Source: Austropuccinia psidii
Taxonomy: Eukaryota > Basidiomycota > Pucciniomycetes > Pucciniales > Sphaerophragmiaceae
DNA length: 64,000 bases
Direction of reading: 5' to 3'
NCBI GenBank assembly: GCA_023105745.1
Contig: JALGQZ010000001.1
Location: 41,502,082 to 41,566,081 of the forward strand
Position numbers and translations under genes: made by a program. Numbering within the stretch: position 1 is the stretch's first letter; each line of letters opens with the position of its first letter. A model generated the notes under the pieces. The model did not search any database and was not told where the DNA came from. It worked only from the letters and a program-made list of their open reading frames with translations. Below are positions 22,518-34,777 of the stretch, piece after piece.

Positions 22518-24397
22518 TGTAAGATGTGACTATGAAACTGATGATAATATTACTATTAATCAACAGTACTATGTCTGTTCTTATGAAATATAATAATAAA
22601 ATATTATTATAACCACAATTAAATAATTAAAAATTATTTCTTTCACGTGTTAAGCACTACTAGTGATTTTAACAGTGAGCAAGTAATTGTCTACAAGAAT
22701 CAATTACAAGAAGAATTTAATAATAAAAACTTCTTTATTAAAATAATAAAATTATTTTAATATATAATTATCTTTTGCAAGAATAATTATAAAGATAATT
22801 CTTGAAGAAAACTATTACTAGAGAAAAACTTTAAGAATTAAAGATAAATGACTCACTAATACTCCAAAGAACTTATTGATAATAAAAGTAGAGAAATTTG
22901 ACGTGGAATTGTGGATTTAAGGGATCAAAAGGGTTTATAACAGTATTACAACAATATATAGTTGGATTCTATGATTTCACGTCTTTCTGATTGATTCTGA
23001 AAGAATTAAAACACTTAAGAATAGTTGAACTAATACTTACTTGTTGGTAATAAAGATTTAATAAATTGATAAGATGATGATACGGAAAAAAACAGCAAGA
23101 AGAGGCTTCTTTTAAGTCAATAACAGCTCACAGAGGCGTGCCATGGAGCAAACTGAAAAACCAGTGAGTGAGAAAACAATAAACCTTTTTGGATTATTGA
23201 TTGCATCATCTGTTGTCATGTAAGATTATCATAATTACTTAATTGATGCTTTTACGTGACTACCAACCCCAATATGGTTAAGAATAAAAGGAGTAACACT
23301 TGTAAATCTTCTTTTATTCTAAAATAATCATTGATTTCTCAAAGTTATCAATGTTATTGCCAATTTCATCACAGGTTGTAATTACTGTGAATTTTTGAAG
23401 ATTCAGTGTTTCACGTAGAATATCCAAAAATGGACTGTAAGTAAAACTTTTAATTTTACTAGTAAAACTGTAATTCCTTTTGGTTGTACCATAGATAATA
23501 CAGTTCTCCTTTAGTCCTGAAAGTTTCAGAAAGATTCATTAAGAATTGTATTTTTAATGAATTTTTGAAGGTTTTACCTCATTTCTACGTAGAATTGCAA
23601 ATAGCAGTGTTTTGCTGGTTGCTATGAGGTAAATCAATGAATATGGGTCCCAAAAGGGTTTTAATTACTCTTTTGGGGTTTATCCATGGAAAATCATTAG
23701 TAATTGACATGGTTACAGGAGTGTAAGTAGCTCATTACCTCCTTGGCACGTCAAAATAGCAGGTTATTTGCTATTTTCTGATGTTTTACAGTAGTTGTAA
23801 CTTGGTAACCAAGTTCCCAAAGAGTTTTAGTTTACCAATTAGGCTAAGATGAGCCATGGATCCATGCTCTGGAGCTATCCACGCCTCTGAGGCCTCAGAA
23901 GTTGGGTACCCTGGCTCTCTTTGATGTCTTTTGTCCCCCTTGCCTATTTTTTACGTCAAAATAGTAATTTAAGCTTAAAGTGAGATATCCACTATGGGTG
24001 TACCAAAAGTCCATGTAAGAATACCATGATATTAAGTGCTCAAAACATGCATAACACTATTCTTAGTGTATATGTAACATGGGATTTCTCACTTTCCCAT
24101 TATTTTGGCTAAAAATCAAGAAAAACAAAAATTTTATTTTCCATTTTACCACCTCAAATACTTAAATTGAGCTTATTCACTCTATGGAGCTACCCTAGGT
24201 GAATTTTTGTGTAGAATCCAAATCTGGTCTTAAATCCATGGATTTACTTACTCAATAAAAAGTTATTCATCTTTTCTGAAATTGAAAATGATGAATTTTG
24301 GATATATGCATGACTTATGAGTTTTGCATAATTCAAAATTTCTTTTTAAGATAATTGTGGCCTATTTGGGTATGTAAAATATACCTCAAGGCTCACA
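22518..24397 (-). repeat. 5' LTR of B1
   Basis: This LTR is 1,880 bp, the same as the 3' copy except for a 41-bp deletion at the position matching 15,666-15,706. It should hold the promoter; I could not place a TATA box with confidence. Confidence 0.9.
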
Positions 24398-24402
24398 GCC
24401 CC

Positions 24403-25723
24403 TCTAGCGAACACCAGGGACCTTGGCCCAACCCCTTATATTAGTGAGGTTTTGGCCTAAATGGCCTTTTTGGGCGAGTTAGGCCACCTGTGGCCTCTAT
24501 GGCCTGCAGTCTGTACTCCATGGTCCATGGAACTGTTAGGCCCCTTTTTTGGCCAAATTCCAATGAGGCCAAAAGGGGCCAAGTGGGAAGCTCAGCAGCA
24601 CCAAAGCCAGGTGGGACCACCTGAGCCAGTTTTTGACCACAAATGGCCAAAAACCACCGTACAACCCAAATTGGCCAAGAACCACAAGTTGACCATAAAT
24701 CAGTCCATGGCCTCTGGAAACCATCAGAGGCCACCAGATCATCTCAAAGCAAGACTTCCCTGTCTTCAATGCACTCCATACTCAAGGACCAGGAGTGGTG
24801 CATATATGATATAATATACCATTATTCACCATTTTTGCTAAGCAATCCAATGGTGACACTTTCAGGACCCAATTACGTGATTCCAAATCAAGTCCGAAAA
24901 TCATCACCAATTTTGAAACAGTACTTTTCAGATATTAAGTCAGGAAATTCCCTGACGGCTACCAGGAGAGTATTCAAGGATCCCAACCACCTGGCCCTGC
25001 AGAGGTTGGGTTGTCATTTTCTCATCAGGACTATTCTAAGGGCAATTCTCAGAGGTTGTCAATCTTTTCAATCATTGTAAAGGCATCAAGTACTCAGCAT
25101 TCCTTGGACAACTCAATTGGTCAATACAGGTACTAATCACACATCATGTATAGCCTTGGCCTGATTGGGCCAATTCATATTCCACTGTGGGAATCCGGTA
25201 AAACAGTTCAATTCTCAGAATGGCCAAAACTGTATTGTCCCAATTAAGACAATACAGTGCAATGATTCACCTTCCAGGATCAGCCTTTCAGATTTTCACA
25301 TATACTAGCCACCTTTCATCACCTGGGGACTTTTTCCCCAGTTAATTACTATATTGGACTTATTTTTATGCCTCCTTTCTATTAAAGTTAATACTGATAA
25401 TATTAAGGCAGTCATTTGCACCTTTTCTTCTTTCCCTGTCAGTAGATATTGGTGGTCATATCCTTTACTAATTGCATTGTTCTTTCTGGTAGGTTGAAAC
25501 AGTGAATTGAGGATTCATTTGGTTGGCTCTTTGGCTTTTGGCTTCTTATTATCCCAGCCAATGGCTTCCTTCTCTTTTATCTTTTGGCATACTTGTATTT
25601 TACTTTTAATTTCCCTTAAGGAAATATATTCTTCTTATTTACTTATTATTCTGGAGCCCTCCAAGTGAGCTCTTGATTCCTCAGTGCCAGACCACTCTTA
25701 CTTCCATTAGAGCCCCTGTGACA
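24403..25723 (+). repeat. 5' LTR of element D, right part
   Basis: It continues the GGCC-rich tract (24,420-24,720), then carries CAATACAG motifs (25,120-25,260). It ends with a segment homologous to the C LTR: the CCCCAG stem near 25,340, GGTTGAAACAGTGA at 25,491 and AGCCCCTGTGACA at 25,711-25,723. Several open frames here are not genes. Confidence 0.65.
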
Positions 25724-26435
25724 TTATATTAATTAACTGCTAATTTTCTTTCATTCTGTTCATTCATTCTTTTATCATTCTGATTCACTCAGTTCATCAA
25801 AATTATGACTCTTTAATGCTTATTAACTCTATGATTCTTTGTCACTTCTCAATTTTTTCTCACTCATTCCCCATTTTGAAAATTGAAAGCTGACCCAATT
25901 TTTATTTCTGTTTTCTCTTTTAAATCATATTTCAAATCATCAATTTAAATTCATTCTTAATTCAGGCATAATCTCATTTTTCATTTGATTTTTCAAATTG
26001 GTCATCTAGATTGTTCAGACACACTCTTCATATCAAGATTCATTTTGAATTGTTCTTCAAGAATTTTTGATTTTAAAAAATATTTCACTTGAATTGACTT
26101 GATTGATTGATTTTACATATAGTTGATATTGACTTTCAAGAAAATTGATTTACCTGAAGATTCCATTGATTTCGCTGATTTTTCACATCAAGATTTTTTG
26201 AAATAAATTGATATTTCCTCAATAATTCATTTGATTGATAGATTTTTGCAAGATTTAATTTGATTTCTTTGACATATTGATTTATTGACTTGAAGAATTC
26301 ATTTGACATTGATTGATTTATTACTTCAATATTTCATTTTTATTGATTGATTTTCTTCAAGATTTGATTGTTGATTTTTTACTTCAAGCAAATTTTGATA
26401 TTTTATTCCTATAATTCAACTTATTTCCTGAAATC
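25724..26435 (+). other. Leader of element D, TTGATT-rich
   Basis: This is the untranslated region between the LTR and gag. From about 25,900 it is packed with TTGATT, TTCAAG and ATTTGATT repeats on an AT background. The leader of element C (39,735-40,501) has the same composition and start (TTAATTAACT near the LTR). Confidence 0.6.
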
Positions 26436-26501
26436 ATGCCCACTCAACATTCACCTCCTGCAAGACAGACCAGATCTCAGGCCAGAACCAAGGATGTTCT
26501 T
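26436..26501 (+). pseudogene. First 22 codons of the element D gag
   Basis: It starts ATG and reads MPTQHSPPARQTRSQ, against MPVQHSPPAKNTRSQ at the start of the C gag (40,502). It is cut by the LTR that starts at 26,502, so only a fragment remains. Confidence 0.65.
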
Positions 26502-27812
26502 TGTGAACCTGTGAGGTATGTATAACATAATCATAAGGCCACAAATGACTTTATACACAGTTAAATTTGTCTTCAACAGACCTTTCAATTGAATTCAAAA
26601 TAAAATATAACAAAAAAGAAGTATAGCTTTTTTTTGGATAAAAAAAGCTATAAATATTATGTCATTTTTGGATTCTACACCAAAAATAACCTAGGGTACA
26701 CCCATAAGGTCTTATACCCAAAAACAATTATTTCTTATGTTATTGGAAGATTTAAGAATCTCACAGTACTAATGTAACTTTTTTAAAAAAATTTAAAATT
26801 GTTAAATTTAAGCTTCAATAAGCTTAAATTTAAAGTTGCATAAGGCTTATGCAAACTTGCCAAAATTTTAGTTAAAATTGAGGTGTGGTGTATATTTACT
26901 GAGTTGGCTAAGGATTTGCCATACAGAATGGAAATCCTGCGTGAGCTCAATTTAAAAGGGTTTAAGGCCATAGTATGGCTTTAAATAAATAAAAGGGCAA
27001 AATCCATGCAGAAAGGTGGGACCAAGGAAAAAGACCAAATAGAGCTGGGGTACCCAACTTTTTGGATCTGCAAGGATTCAATTAAGGTTGTCCACCTGTA
27101 TTGGAGGATTTTCAACCTTAGTTAAACTTTATGATTAGACTTTGATCCAACATTAAAGTGTAAACTGGTTTTGTCCCAATTTAGACAGGAATTGCAAGCT
27201 GCCAAAGGATAAATCCCAATATGCAGGCTTGAATTTAACGTTTTAAGAACTGTCAAAACTTAATTAAGCTTAAAAAGATTAAATAAGCTTAAAACATTAA
27301 GGTTACAAGCATTAAAACCTTATCAAAATTTAAGGTTTGGTGTGTATTGCTATTTTATGTGGAAAAATAGCAATAACTTCAAAAATTCATTAAAAATCAA
27401 ATTTTTACTAGATTTACTTGAAATTTTCACACAGCTCACAATTCAATATTATCTATGTATAAATTAAATTTTAAGTATCTTTTATAAATAGATTTCCTGG
27501 GTAATTAGCCTGGAAATTTACTCTTTTAATTAAGTTCAGAGAAAAGTATAATTTCTCTGAAACTTAATTAAAAATTGAGTTTGAGAGATTTCTGCTTGAA
27601 ACTCTATTTCTAATTTGTTCATGTGATGAACTTTAATATAAATAAGTTTATTCATATTAAAAACTTAAAATAATTTGATTAAATGAGGATTAAAGTTACT
27701 TGGTGTTAAGAATAACACTGGTAACTTGAAATTGGAATTAAAAATAAGTTACCTTAAGTTAAGAACTTTATTTTTAGGCATGGTTTTTCAGTTTTGGCTT
27801 GAGCAACCCCTC
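26502..27812 (+). repeat. Partial family I/II-type LTR, plus orientation
   Basis: It starts TGTGAACCTGTGAGG, followed by a GGCCACAAATGAC block like the start of the other long LTRs. Farther in it retains GGATTCTACAC, CCTAGGGT and GGTACCCAACTT, and a GGTTTTTCAGTTT near 27,783, in the order of the B2 LTR. It stops at 27,812, where an LTR of opposite orientation begins, so its 3' third is missing. Confidence 0.55.
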
Positions 27813-29793
27813 TTTAAGGTTTGACTATGAAACAATAAGTAAAAATTACTAATATTTTACTTATTGTACTATGAATTTCCTTATAAATGAAATAAATAAG
27901 ATAAAAATAATAATAATAATAAAGAATTATTATGATTATGGCGTAAAATAATTATATTATTAAATAAATATAATAATATAATTTATATTATAAAAATAAT
28001 ATATATAAAATAAATATATTAATATAAGATAATTAATATATTTCAAAAGCACTTTATTATTGCTACCAACAAATAATAAAGGCATAAAAAATTGTTTTTT
28101 ATTAATAAAAAACAATTCATAACAATACTATTACCAATATCAAAGTTATAAATTAATATAAATACTATTTATATCAATTATGGAATTATTAAAAAGTAAT
28201 AATAGAGGAAAATTATTATAATAAGAGAAATAACATACTTTTAATGCTTAATATAATAATTTTGAGTAAACATACGCCTAGAAATGTAAATACAACTTAT
28301 TTAAATTGTAGCTACAATGAAATTTAAGAGAAATTACAAATTTTCTTGGTTTTACATGGAATTGAAGCTTTAGCGAGAAATTTAAGCAAAACAATTAAAT
28401 AATTGTAATAATCACATCAAAGATGAAGATTATTATAAGATGATCTTTGGTCTTTAATAATATAGAAGATTTATATATAAAGAATAAAGAAATTACCTTT
28501 TTATTTAAAGATTTAATGTTTTGTAAGCATCTGAGGGGAAAACAGAGTAAAAAGAGTTCCATTTATAGTAAATACCTCCCTCCTAGAGTCCAACAGGCTT
28601 CTAGTAGACTTGCACTGATAATATCCACTGGAATTGATCAATACTTCAAGTTTTGGTGATGATTAAATCATGATCAAACCATCTTATCTCATTATTACGC
28701 CATTATTTAGAGTTATCACTATAACTCTAAGTTTGATGGCGTCAAGGCTTGGCAGAACCCCAAATTTCGTGAATTTTATTATTTTTAATCATAAACTAAC
28801 AGTATTCACTAATTGTATCACTAATATGACTGTTAAACTTAATTTAAAGTTACAGTGAGTGATCATAAATGATCAAATTAAGCTCAAATGTTGATCTTTA
28901 ATGCCTTTTAAGATTTACATGCTAAAGCAATTCAGAGAGTGAATTCTAATAGCTTGGAATAACCTTACTGTTCTGCCAAGAGAATTTCATTACATCATCA
29001 AAATTCTATTTTTGATCATTTTGCTTGTAACTCATCTTTTCTGTCAAAATTTAATATTTTAAACTTCAAACTATGATTTCAAGGGGTTATAACTTGAATA
29101 TTATAATGAAAAATATATCATTCTTCACTAATGAACTAGGAGAATCAAACTGCGTCCTTTTTTTTAAGTTTGGACCACTTTCATAACAAAGTGGTCAACA
29201 GCTCTGTTGATTTTATTCAATAATCCCATACAGTTTTTAACCTTGTTTATAGCTTGTGAAATAAACTTCATTTCTGTGGCCCTACATTAATTACGTGCTG
29301 ACTTTTTTTTTGGTTCATCACTCTATCATGCATATTTCAAAAGATATTAGCTAAAATCCTTGAATATATGTGTTGACCAAAAAAGTGCGTATATTCAGCT
29401 TAATTCCTTAAGTATTGACTTTGAAGCTTAGCTTCTTCAATGTTTTATATGTGGAATTTTATGGAGAATCTAATGGTATAATTTATTCCACATGTTGCTT
29501 CATTGGCTTTTGCAATAAATAAGGATTTGTGTTTTTATGAGGTATTATTACTTATAACTCATTAAATATTGACTTTACAGATATGCCATAAAAATGGAAT
29601 ATGTGTTTTTTACCATGGGGAATCCAATGGTATAACTTATTTCACATGTTTTTCATTGGTTTTTAAGTTAAACCAAGTTTTGTGCCAATTTATGGCATTT
29701 TTGTAGCTTTAAGGTAATTATTTTTAATGCATAATTATTTTAAATATTTCTTGTGACCTTTCTGGGTATGTGGTCATATCTCAAAGGTTCACA
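27813..29793 (-). repeat. 3' LTR of a family I/II-type element, minus orientation
   Basis: On the minus strand it starts TGTGAACCTTTGAG at 29,793, right after a GGTGGTAGGGAA polypurine tract. It ends near 27,813 with a CTATGAAAC-containing tail matching the end of the family II LTR at 4,028. It is about 1,981 bp. Confidence 0.65.
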
Positions 29794-29924
29794 TTCCCTA
29801 CCACCAAAAAAAAAGATTGTACCACAATCTGATATATGTAATTAGGGTATCATCCACTGTCCTACATCTTCAATAGACTTTGTTAGTCTTGAAGCTCAAT
29901 AATGCTTAGCTTTTCTATTTTTCA

Positions 29925-31008
29925 GGTTTTTTTTCATGTCTGAACCTTCTTAGTAGTTTATCAGCATTTTTTATATCTTTTTCAAGTAGCCATTCCTCAT
30001 CTTGAGTTGAATTTTTATACCTTACAAGGTATTATCTTCCTTTTTTGTTTCTTGTCCTTCTTTCTTTAAGGCCTTTTACAATATTCTTTTCTTATCCTTC
30101 TTCCAAGGGGGAAATTTCAAGTGGGGGTTTATTTCTTCGTGGAAATAACTCTTTTTCACTTGAGCTGTAAGGTTTTATCAGACTTACGGGGAAAATTGGT
30201 GTTTGTTCATTAATTCACCTGTGAGTTCCAATTGCACATCATTGGGTCCATGAAGTGCTTTTATCATAAATGGTCCTGCAAAGGAATCTTTCAATTTCTT
30301 TGGACCTTTTATGTTATTGAAATTAAGGGTTGATACTAGGACCAAGTCTCCTATTTTGAAGTCAAGTGGTTTATGACTTTTATCCCATCTTTCTTTTGCA
30401 AATTTGAAAGAATGTTGCATACATCTGTTTGCATGGTGTCTTGCTTTATCAAGCATTATCTTAAAGCTGCTTGCTGTTGGATGTATATCCACTAAGTCCT
30501 TTTTGAGGGTATCATAAGGAAGTCTTGGATTCCAACCTTTTTCTAGCATTGCTGGTGTTTTGCCAGTGGAAGAATGGATTGATGTTTTATATGCCAGTTC
30601 AAGAGCTTGTATTAGTGTACACCAATAATGGTTAAAACCATCAAAATCTTTGAATTCTAGTCCATAAGCACAGAATCTTCTGATCACGTCCTCCAAGGTC
30701 TGTATCATTCTTTCTGCTAAACCATCAGTTTGAGGATGGTAAGTTGTTGAGAATGATAATTTTGTTCCAAACACGTTATGGAGAGTTGTGCACAATGTTG
30801 AAGTGATCTTTGGGTCTCTGTCACTTATAATATTTTGCAATAAGCCTGTATGGCTAATAACTTTATTCCATATCATTATGGCTGTGTTCATAGCTGTGTC
30901 ATCTTTGTGACATGGTAGGAAAAAGGGAGTTTTGCTATACCTGTCAACCAATACTAGGCATGCATTATAGCTTCTGTCTCCTCCTGGAGGTAATGCTGTT
31001 ACCCAATC
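29925..31008 (-). pseudogene. Integrase 3' half of a family I/II-type element
   Basis: Open on the minus strand from 31,008 to about 30,184, it encodes the integrase core: [26 protein letters not shown] and DGLAERM, so the catalytic D, D and E are present. The linker and the GPF module follow. The last part (30,183-29,925) has the chromodomain-like tail in broken frames, ending LLRRFRHEK. The upstream pol is absent: at 31,009 a plus-strand LTR begins inside the codon region for the first catalytic Asp. It belongs with the LTR at 27,813-29,793. It is not functional. Confidence 0.85.
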
Positions 31009-32463
31009 TGTGAGCCTTAGAGGTAATTTCATATACCCAAAAGACCACAAATACAAAAATAACATATTGATATAAATAAAATAAATTTATTTATATTATT
31101 AAAATAGAAATCAAAATATAAATATATAATTATATTAAAAATAAAAAAATTAATTACAATATAAAAATAAAAATACATTAAATTTTGTAAGTGTAAAATT
31201 ACATTTATATTTGAAAAAATTAAGTAAAAATGAAATTTTAACAAAATTGTGAAAAAATAAATAAATTTGGAAAAAAGTTAAATAAAAATTATTATAGATT
31301 TTCATTCAATAAATAAACACAGAAAATGATTTCACCATTGGATTCCTCATAAAAAATCAGGTGGGGTCACCTCTGAGTGGAATTCTTGTAACTCAACTCT
31401 AAATAAGCTTAAATTAAGTTTTTAGTATTTTCAAAACAAAAGTTGAAAATCCTCCAAACTTTAATTTTATTCACACGAAATGTGGTGTTAACCATCAAAT
31501 TTTGTGTTAAAATTGAGGTGTTGTGTTTAGTTTAGAAGTTGTGGGGAATTGAAGTATTTTCAATTGAATACAATTGAAATGTCAAAATGCTTGCGTGTAT
31601 TATATAAGTGAACTTTGATTTACATATGAGGTGTAAATTATTACTGTATTTTACTGTACAGTTCAATTGAATTACATATGTAAATTCTAACTATAATACA
31701 TGATGAGGAATTAAAGGAAAAATAAATTGGAAAGATTAAATTTGGGGGGGAAAAGGAACTCCAGCTCTAAGGGGGAGCTAGACCCCCAAAATCCTTGCTG
31801 ACAGGCATGGGATGTCAAAATTCATGCAAAAGTTCATCACTTTTGGCCTGGAATTGAGTTACAGGGTCTGTGGACTCAATTTATGATGAGGTTTTGATAC
31901 CAAGTGGGGTAGTTTTAGCTGTTGCCAAGAGGGTAAAACTACCCTTAAGATAAAACAATTGTAATAAAACCAGTTTTAACTGGTTTCTACCCCTCTGACA
32001 CACATTCTGACGTGATTTGAAGGCTTTAGGCCTGGTATTGCTATAGTAATAGCTGATTTAAGGGTCTAAAATGGCTAAAAATGGCTTAAACCAGCCCTTT
32101 TTGGTTTAAACCAGGGTTCATTGATGCCATAATTGGCTTTTCTGTTGTCAGACTTTTTTTCTCACGACTGACAAGAGTAAATTTTTACTTTTGGAGGAAG
32201 AGAATTGATGGCTATAAAAGAATGTCTTCTTTTCCCCACTTGTCTCTTCATGTTAGAATCTTTTCCTTTTATTAATTAGTTTAAACACTGTTAAACCAAT
32301 CAATAAAAGATTCCAACCACCATTTTTAAGTCATTTTAATCCTTTTAACCACGTGAAAAAATCATTATAATCATTGTTTGTAACTTTTATAATCATTTTT
32401 ACCCCTGAACCACCCCAAAAGTGAATTAAAGCATCTTTCATCACTGTAAACTTTGTCACTTTG
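31009..32463 (+). repeat. Partial family II LTR, plus orientation
   Basis: It opens TGTGAGCCTTAGAGG and matches the reverse complement of the family II LTR at 4,028-8,420, for example around 31,335 versus 6,700, and 31,760-32,460 versus 6,290-5,600. B2 begins at 32,464 and ends the match; the rest of this LTR is not seen. Confidence 0.65.
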
Positions 32464-34394
32464 TGTGAGCCTTGAGGTATATTTTACATACCCAAATAGG
32501 CCACAATTATCTTAAAAAGAAATTTTGAATTATGCATAACTCATAAGTCATGCATATATTCAAAATTCATCATTTTCAATTTCAGAAAAGATGAATGACT
32601 TTTTATTGAGTAAGTAAATCCATGGATTTAAGACCAGATTTGGATTCTACACAAAAATTCACCTAGGGTAGCCCCATAGAGTGAATAAGCTCAATTTAAG
32701 TATTTGAGGTGGTAAAATGGAAAATACTTCAATACCACATCATTAATACTACATAAAAGATCCGTGAAAATTTTTGTTTTTCTTGATTTTAAGCCAAAAT
32801 AATGGGAAAGTGAGAAATCCCATGTTACATATACACTAAGAATAGTGTTATGCATGTTTTGAGCACTTAATATCATGGTATTCTTACATGGACTTTTGGT
32901 ACACCCATAGTGGATATCTCACTTTAAGCTTAAATTTCTATTTTTACATGAAAAATAAGCAAGGGGGACAAAAGACATCAAAGAGAGCCAGGGTACCCAA
33001 CTTCGGAGGCCTCAGAGGCGTGGATAGCTCCAAAGATTTGTTCCATGGCTGATCTTGACCCAATTGGTAAACTAAACCTGTTTGGGAACTTGGTACCATG
33101 TCACAACTACTGTAAATCTTAAGAAAATAGCAAATAACCTGCTATTTTGACGTGCCAAGGAGGTAAAGAGCTACTTAGACTCCTGTAACCACGTCAATTC
33201 TTAATGGCTTTCCATGGATAAACCCCAAAAGAGTAATTAAAACCCTTTTTGGACTTGTATCCATTGATTTACCTCATAGCAACCAGTGAAACACTGATAT
33301 TTGCAATTCTACATAGAAATGAGGTAAAAACTTCAAAAATTCATTAAAAATACAATTCTTAATGAATCCTTCTGAAATTTTCAGGACCAATGAAGAACTG
33401 TATTATCTGTGGTACAACCAAAAAGAATTACAGTTTTACTAGTAAAATTCAAAGTTTTACTTACAGTCCATTGTTTACCATTCTACGTGAAACACTGAAT
33501 CTTCAAAAATTCACAGTAATTAAAACCTGTGATGAAATTGGCAATAACATTGATAACTTTGAGAAATCAATGATTATTTTGGAATAAAAGCAGACTTACT
33601 GATGTTACTCCTTTTATTCTTAACCATATTGGGGTTGGTAGTCACGTAAAAGCATCAAATATGTAATTATGATAATCTTACATGACAACAAATGATGCAA
33701 TCAATAATCCAAAAAGGTTTATTGTTTTCTCACTCACTGGTTTTTCAGTTTGCTCCATGGCACGCCTCTGTGAGCTGTTTTTGACTTAAAAGAAGCCTCT
33801 TCTTGCTGTTTTTTCCGCATAATCATCATCATCTTATTAATCATTTATATCAATATTACCAACAAGTAAGTATTAGTTAAAACTTTTTCTCAAAGTGTTT
33901 CAATCTTTCATAATCAATCAGAAAGACGTGAAATCATAGAAGTCAACTATATATTGTTGTAATACATTTATAAATTCATTTTTGATCCTCCAAATCCACA
34001 ATTCCACATCAAATCTCTCTATCTTATCTTTCAATAAGCTTTTTGGAATATTAGTGAGTGATTTACTTTTAATTCTTAAAGTTTTTTCTTAAAATTAGTT
34101 TGCTTCAAGAATTATCATTATAATTATTCTTGCAAAAGATAATTATATATTAAAATAATTTTATTATTTTAATAAAAGAAGTTTTTATTATTAAATTCTT
34201 CTTGTAATTGATTCTTGTAGACAATTACTTGCTCACTGTTCAAATCACTAGTAGTGCTTAACACGTGAAAGAAATAATTCTTTAATTATTTAATTGTGGT
34301 TATAATAATATTTTATTATTATATTTCATAAGAACAGACATAGTACTGTTGATTAATATTAATATTATCATCAGTTTCATAGTCACATCTTACA
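32464..34394 (+). repeat. 5' LTR of B2
   Basis: This LTR is 1,931 bp, from TGTGAGCC to CATCTTACA. It is the reverse complement of the B1 LTRs with many scattered substitutions. The primer-binding region TTTGGGGGCCTGGCCATG follows at 34,395. Confidence 0.9.
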
Positions 34395-34777
34395 TTTGGG
34401 GGCCTGGCCATGTTTTTTGAACCTTGTACCCTTAATTAATATATTTTTAAGCTCTAAAATATATTAATTTAATGTTTTTTTCTTTCATTTTAAAGTTAAA
34501 ATAGTTCTTATTTTTGAAATTGTTTTGGAAATATTTTTCATTGAGGAATTTGGTTTAATTTTATACTGTTTTACACGTGGCTTTTTCACATCCAAAAACT
34601 TATAAAATTATTCTTTGAGTTACTCTGAATTAATCTTCATTCAAAATCTTAAATTTTAATTTTTTTCTTTAAAAAGGATAATTTTTTTAATATTAAAAAA
34701 TAAAACTTATAAAAAATCTTTGAAAATATTTTAAATAGTATAAAAAATAATTTTTTTCTCTTTTATAATTTTTCTAG

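Larger units (their letters stand above)
14048..24397 (-). mobile_element. Element B1: complete family I Ty3/gypsy retrotransposon
   Basis: This 10,350-bp element has two LTRs, a 5-bp target duplication (GCCCC at 14,043-14,047 and 24,398-24,402), a polypurine tract next to the 3' LTR, a primer-binding region next to the 5' LTR, and an uninterrupted gag-pol frame. A second spliced gene overlaps gag. On a read-through I saw no substitution between the LTRs apart from a 41-bp deletion in the 5' copy, so the insertion should be recent. It sits inside the 5' LTR of element D. All structures needed for retrotransposition appear present; activity is an inference. Confidence 0.92.
13787..26501 (+). 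mobile_element. Element D: family III-like retrotransposon, truncated and carrying B1
   Basis: D starts with TGTCAC at 13,787. Its 5' LTR is split by B1 and resumes at 24,403, ending CCCCTGTGACA at 25,723. A 712-bp leader rich in TTGATT follows, then the first 22 codons of a gag resembling that of element C. At 26,502 another LTR cuts it off. D inserted into the family II gag on its left. The 5' LTR without B1 is about 1.58 kb, twice that of C; the 3' half of the LTR and the leader are clearly homologous to C, the 5' half is not. Confidence 0.7.

Noticed and set aside
24441..25080. Open frames on both strands in the GGCC-rich region.
   Set aside because: They lie within the element D LTR, have no matching copies in coding frames, and follow from base composition.
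34410..34425. Mini-exon at the primer-binding site supplying ATG to the accessory gene.
   Set aside because: The frame works in B2, but the donor is weak (GTACCC) and B1 has GTG in place of ATG; kept only as a possibility in the feature text.
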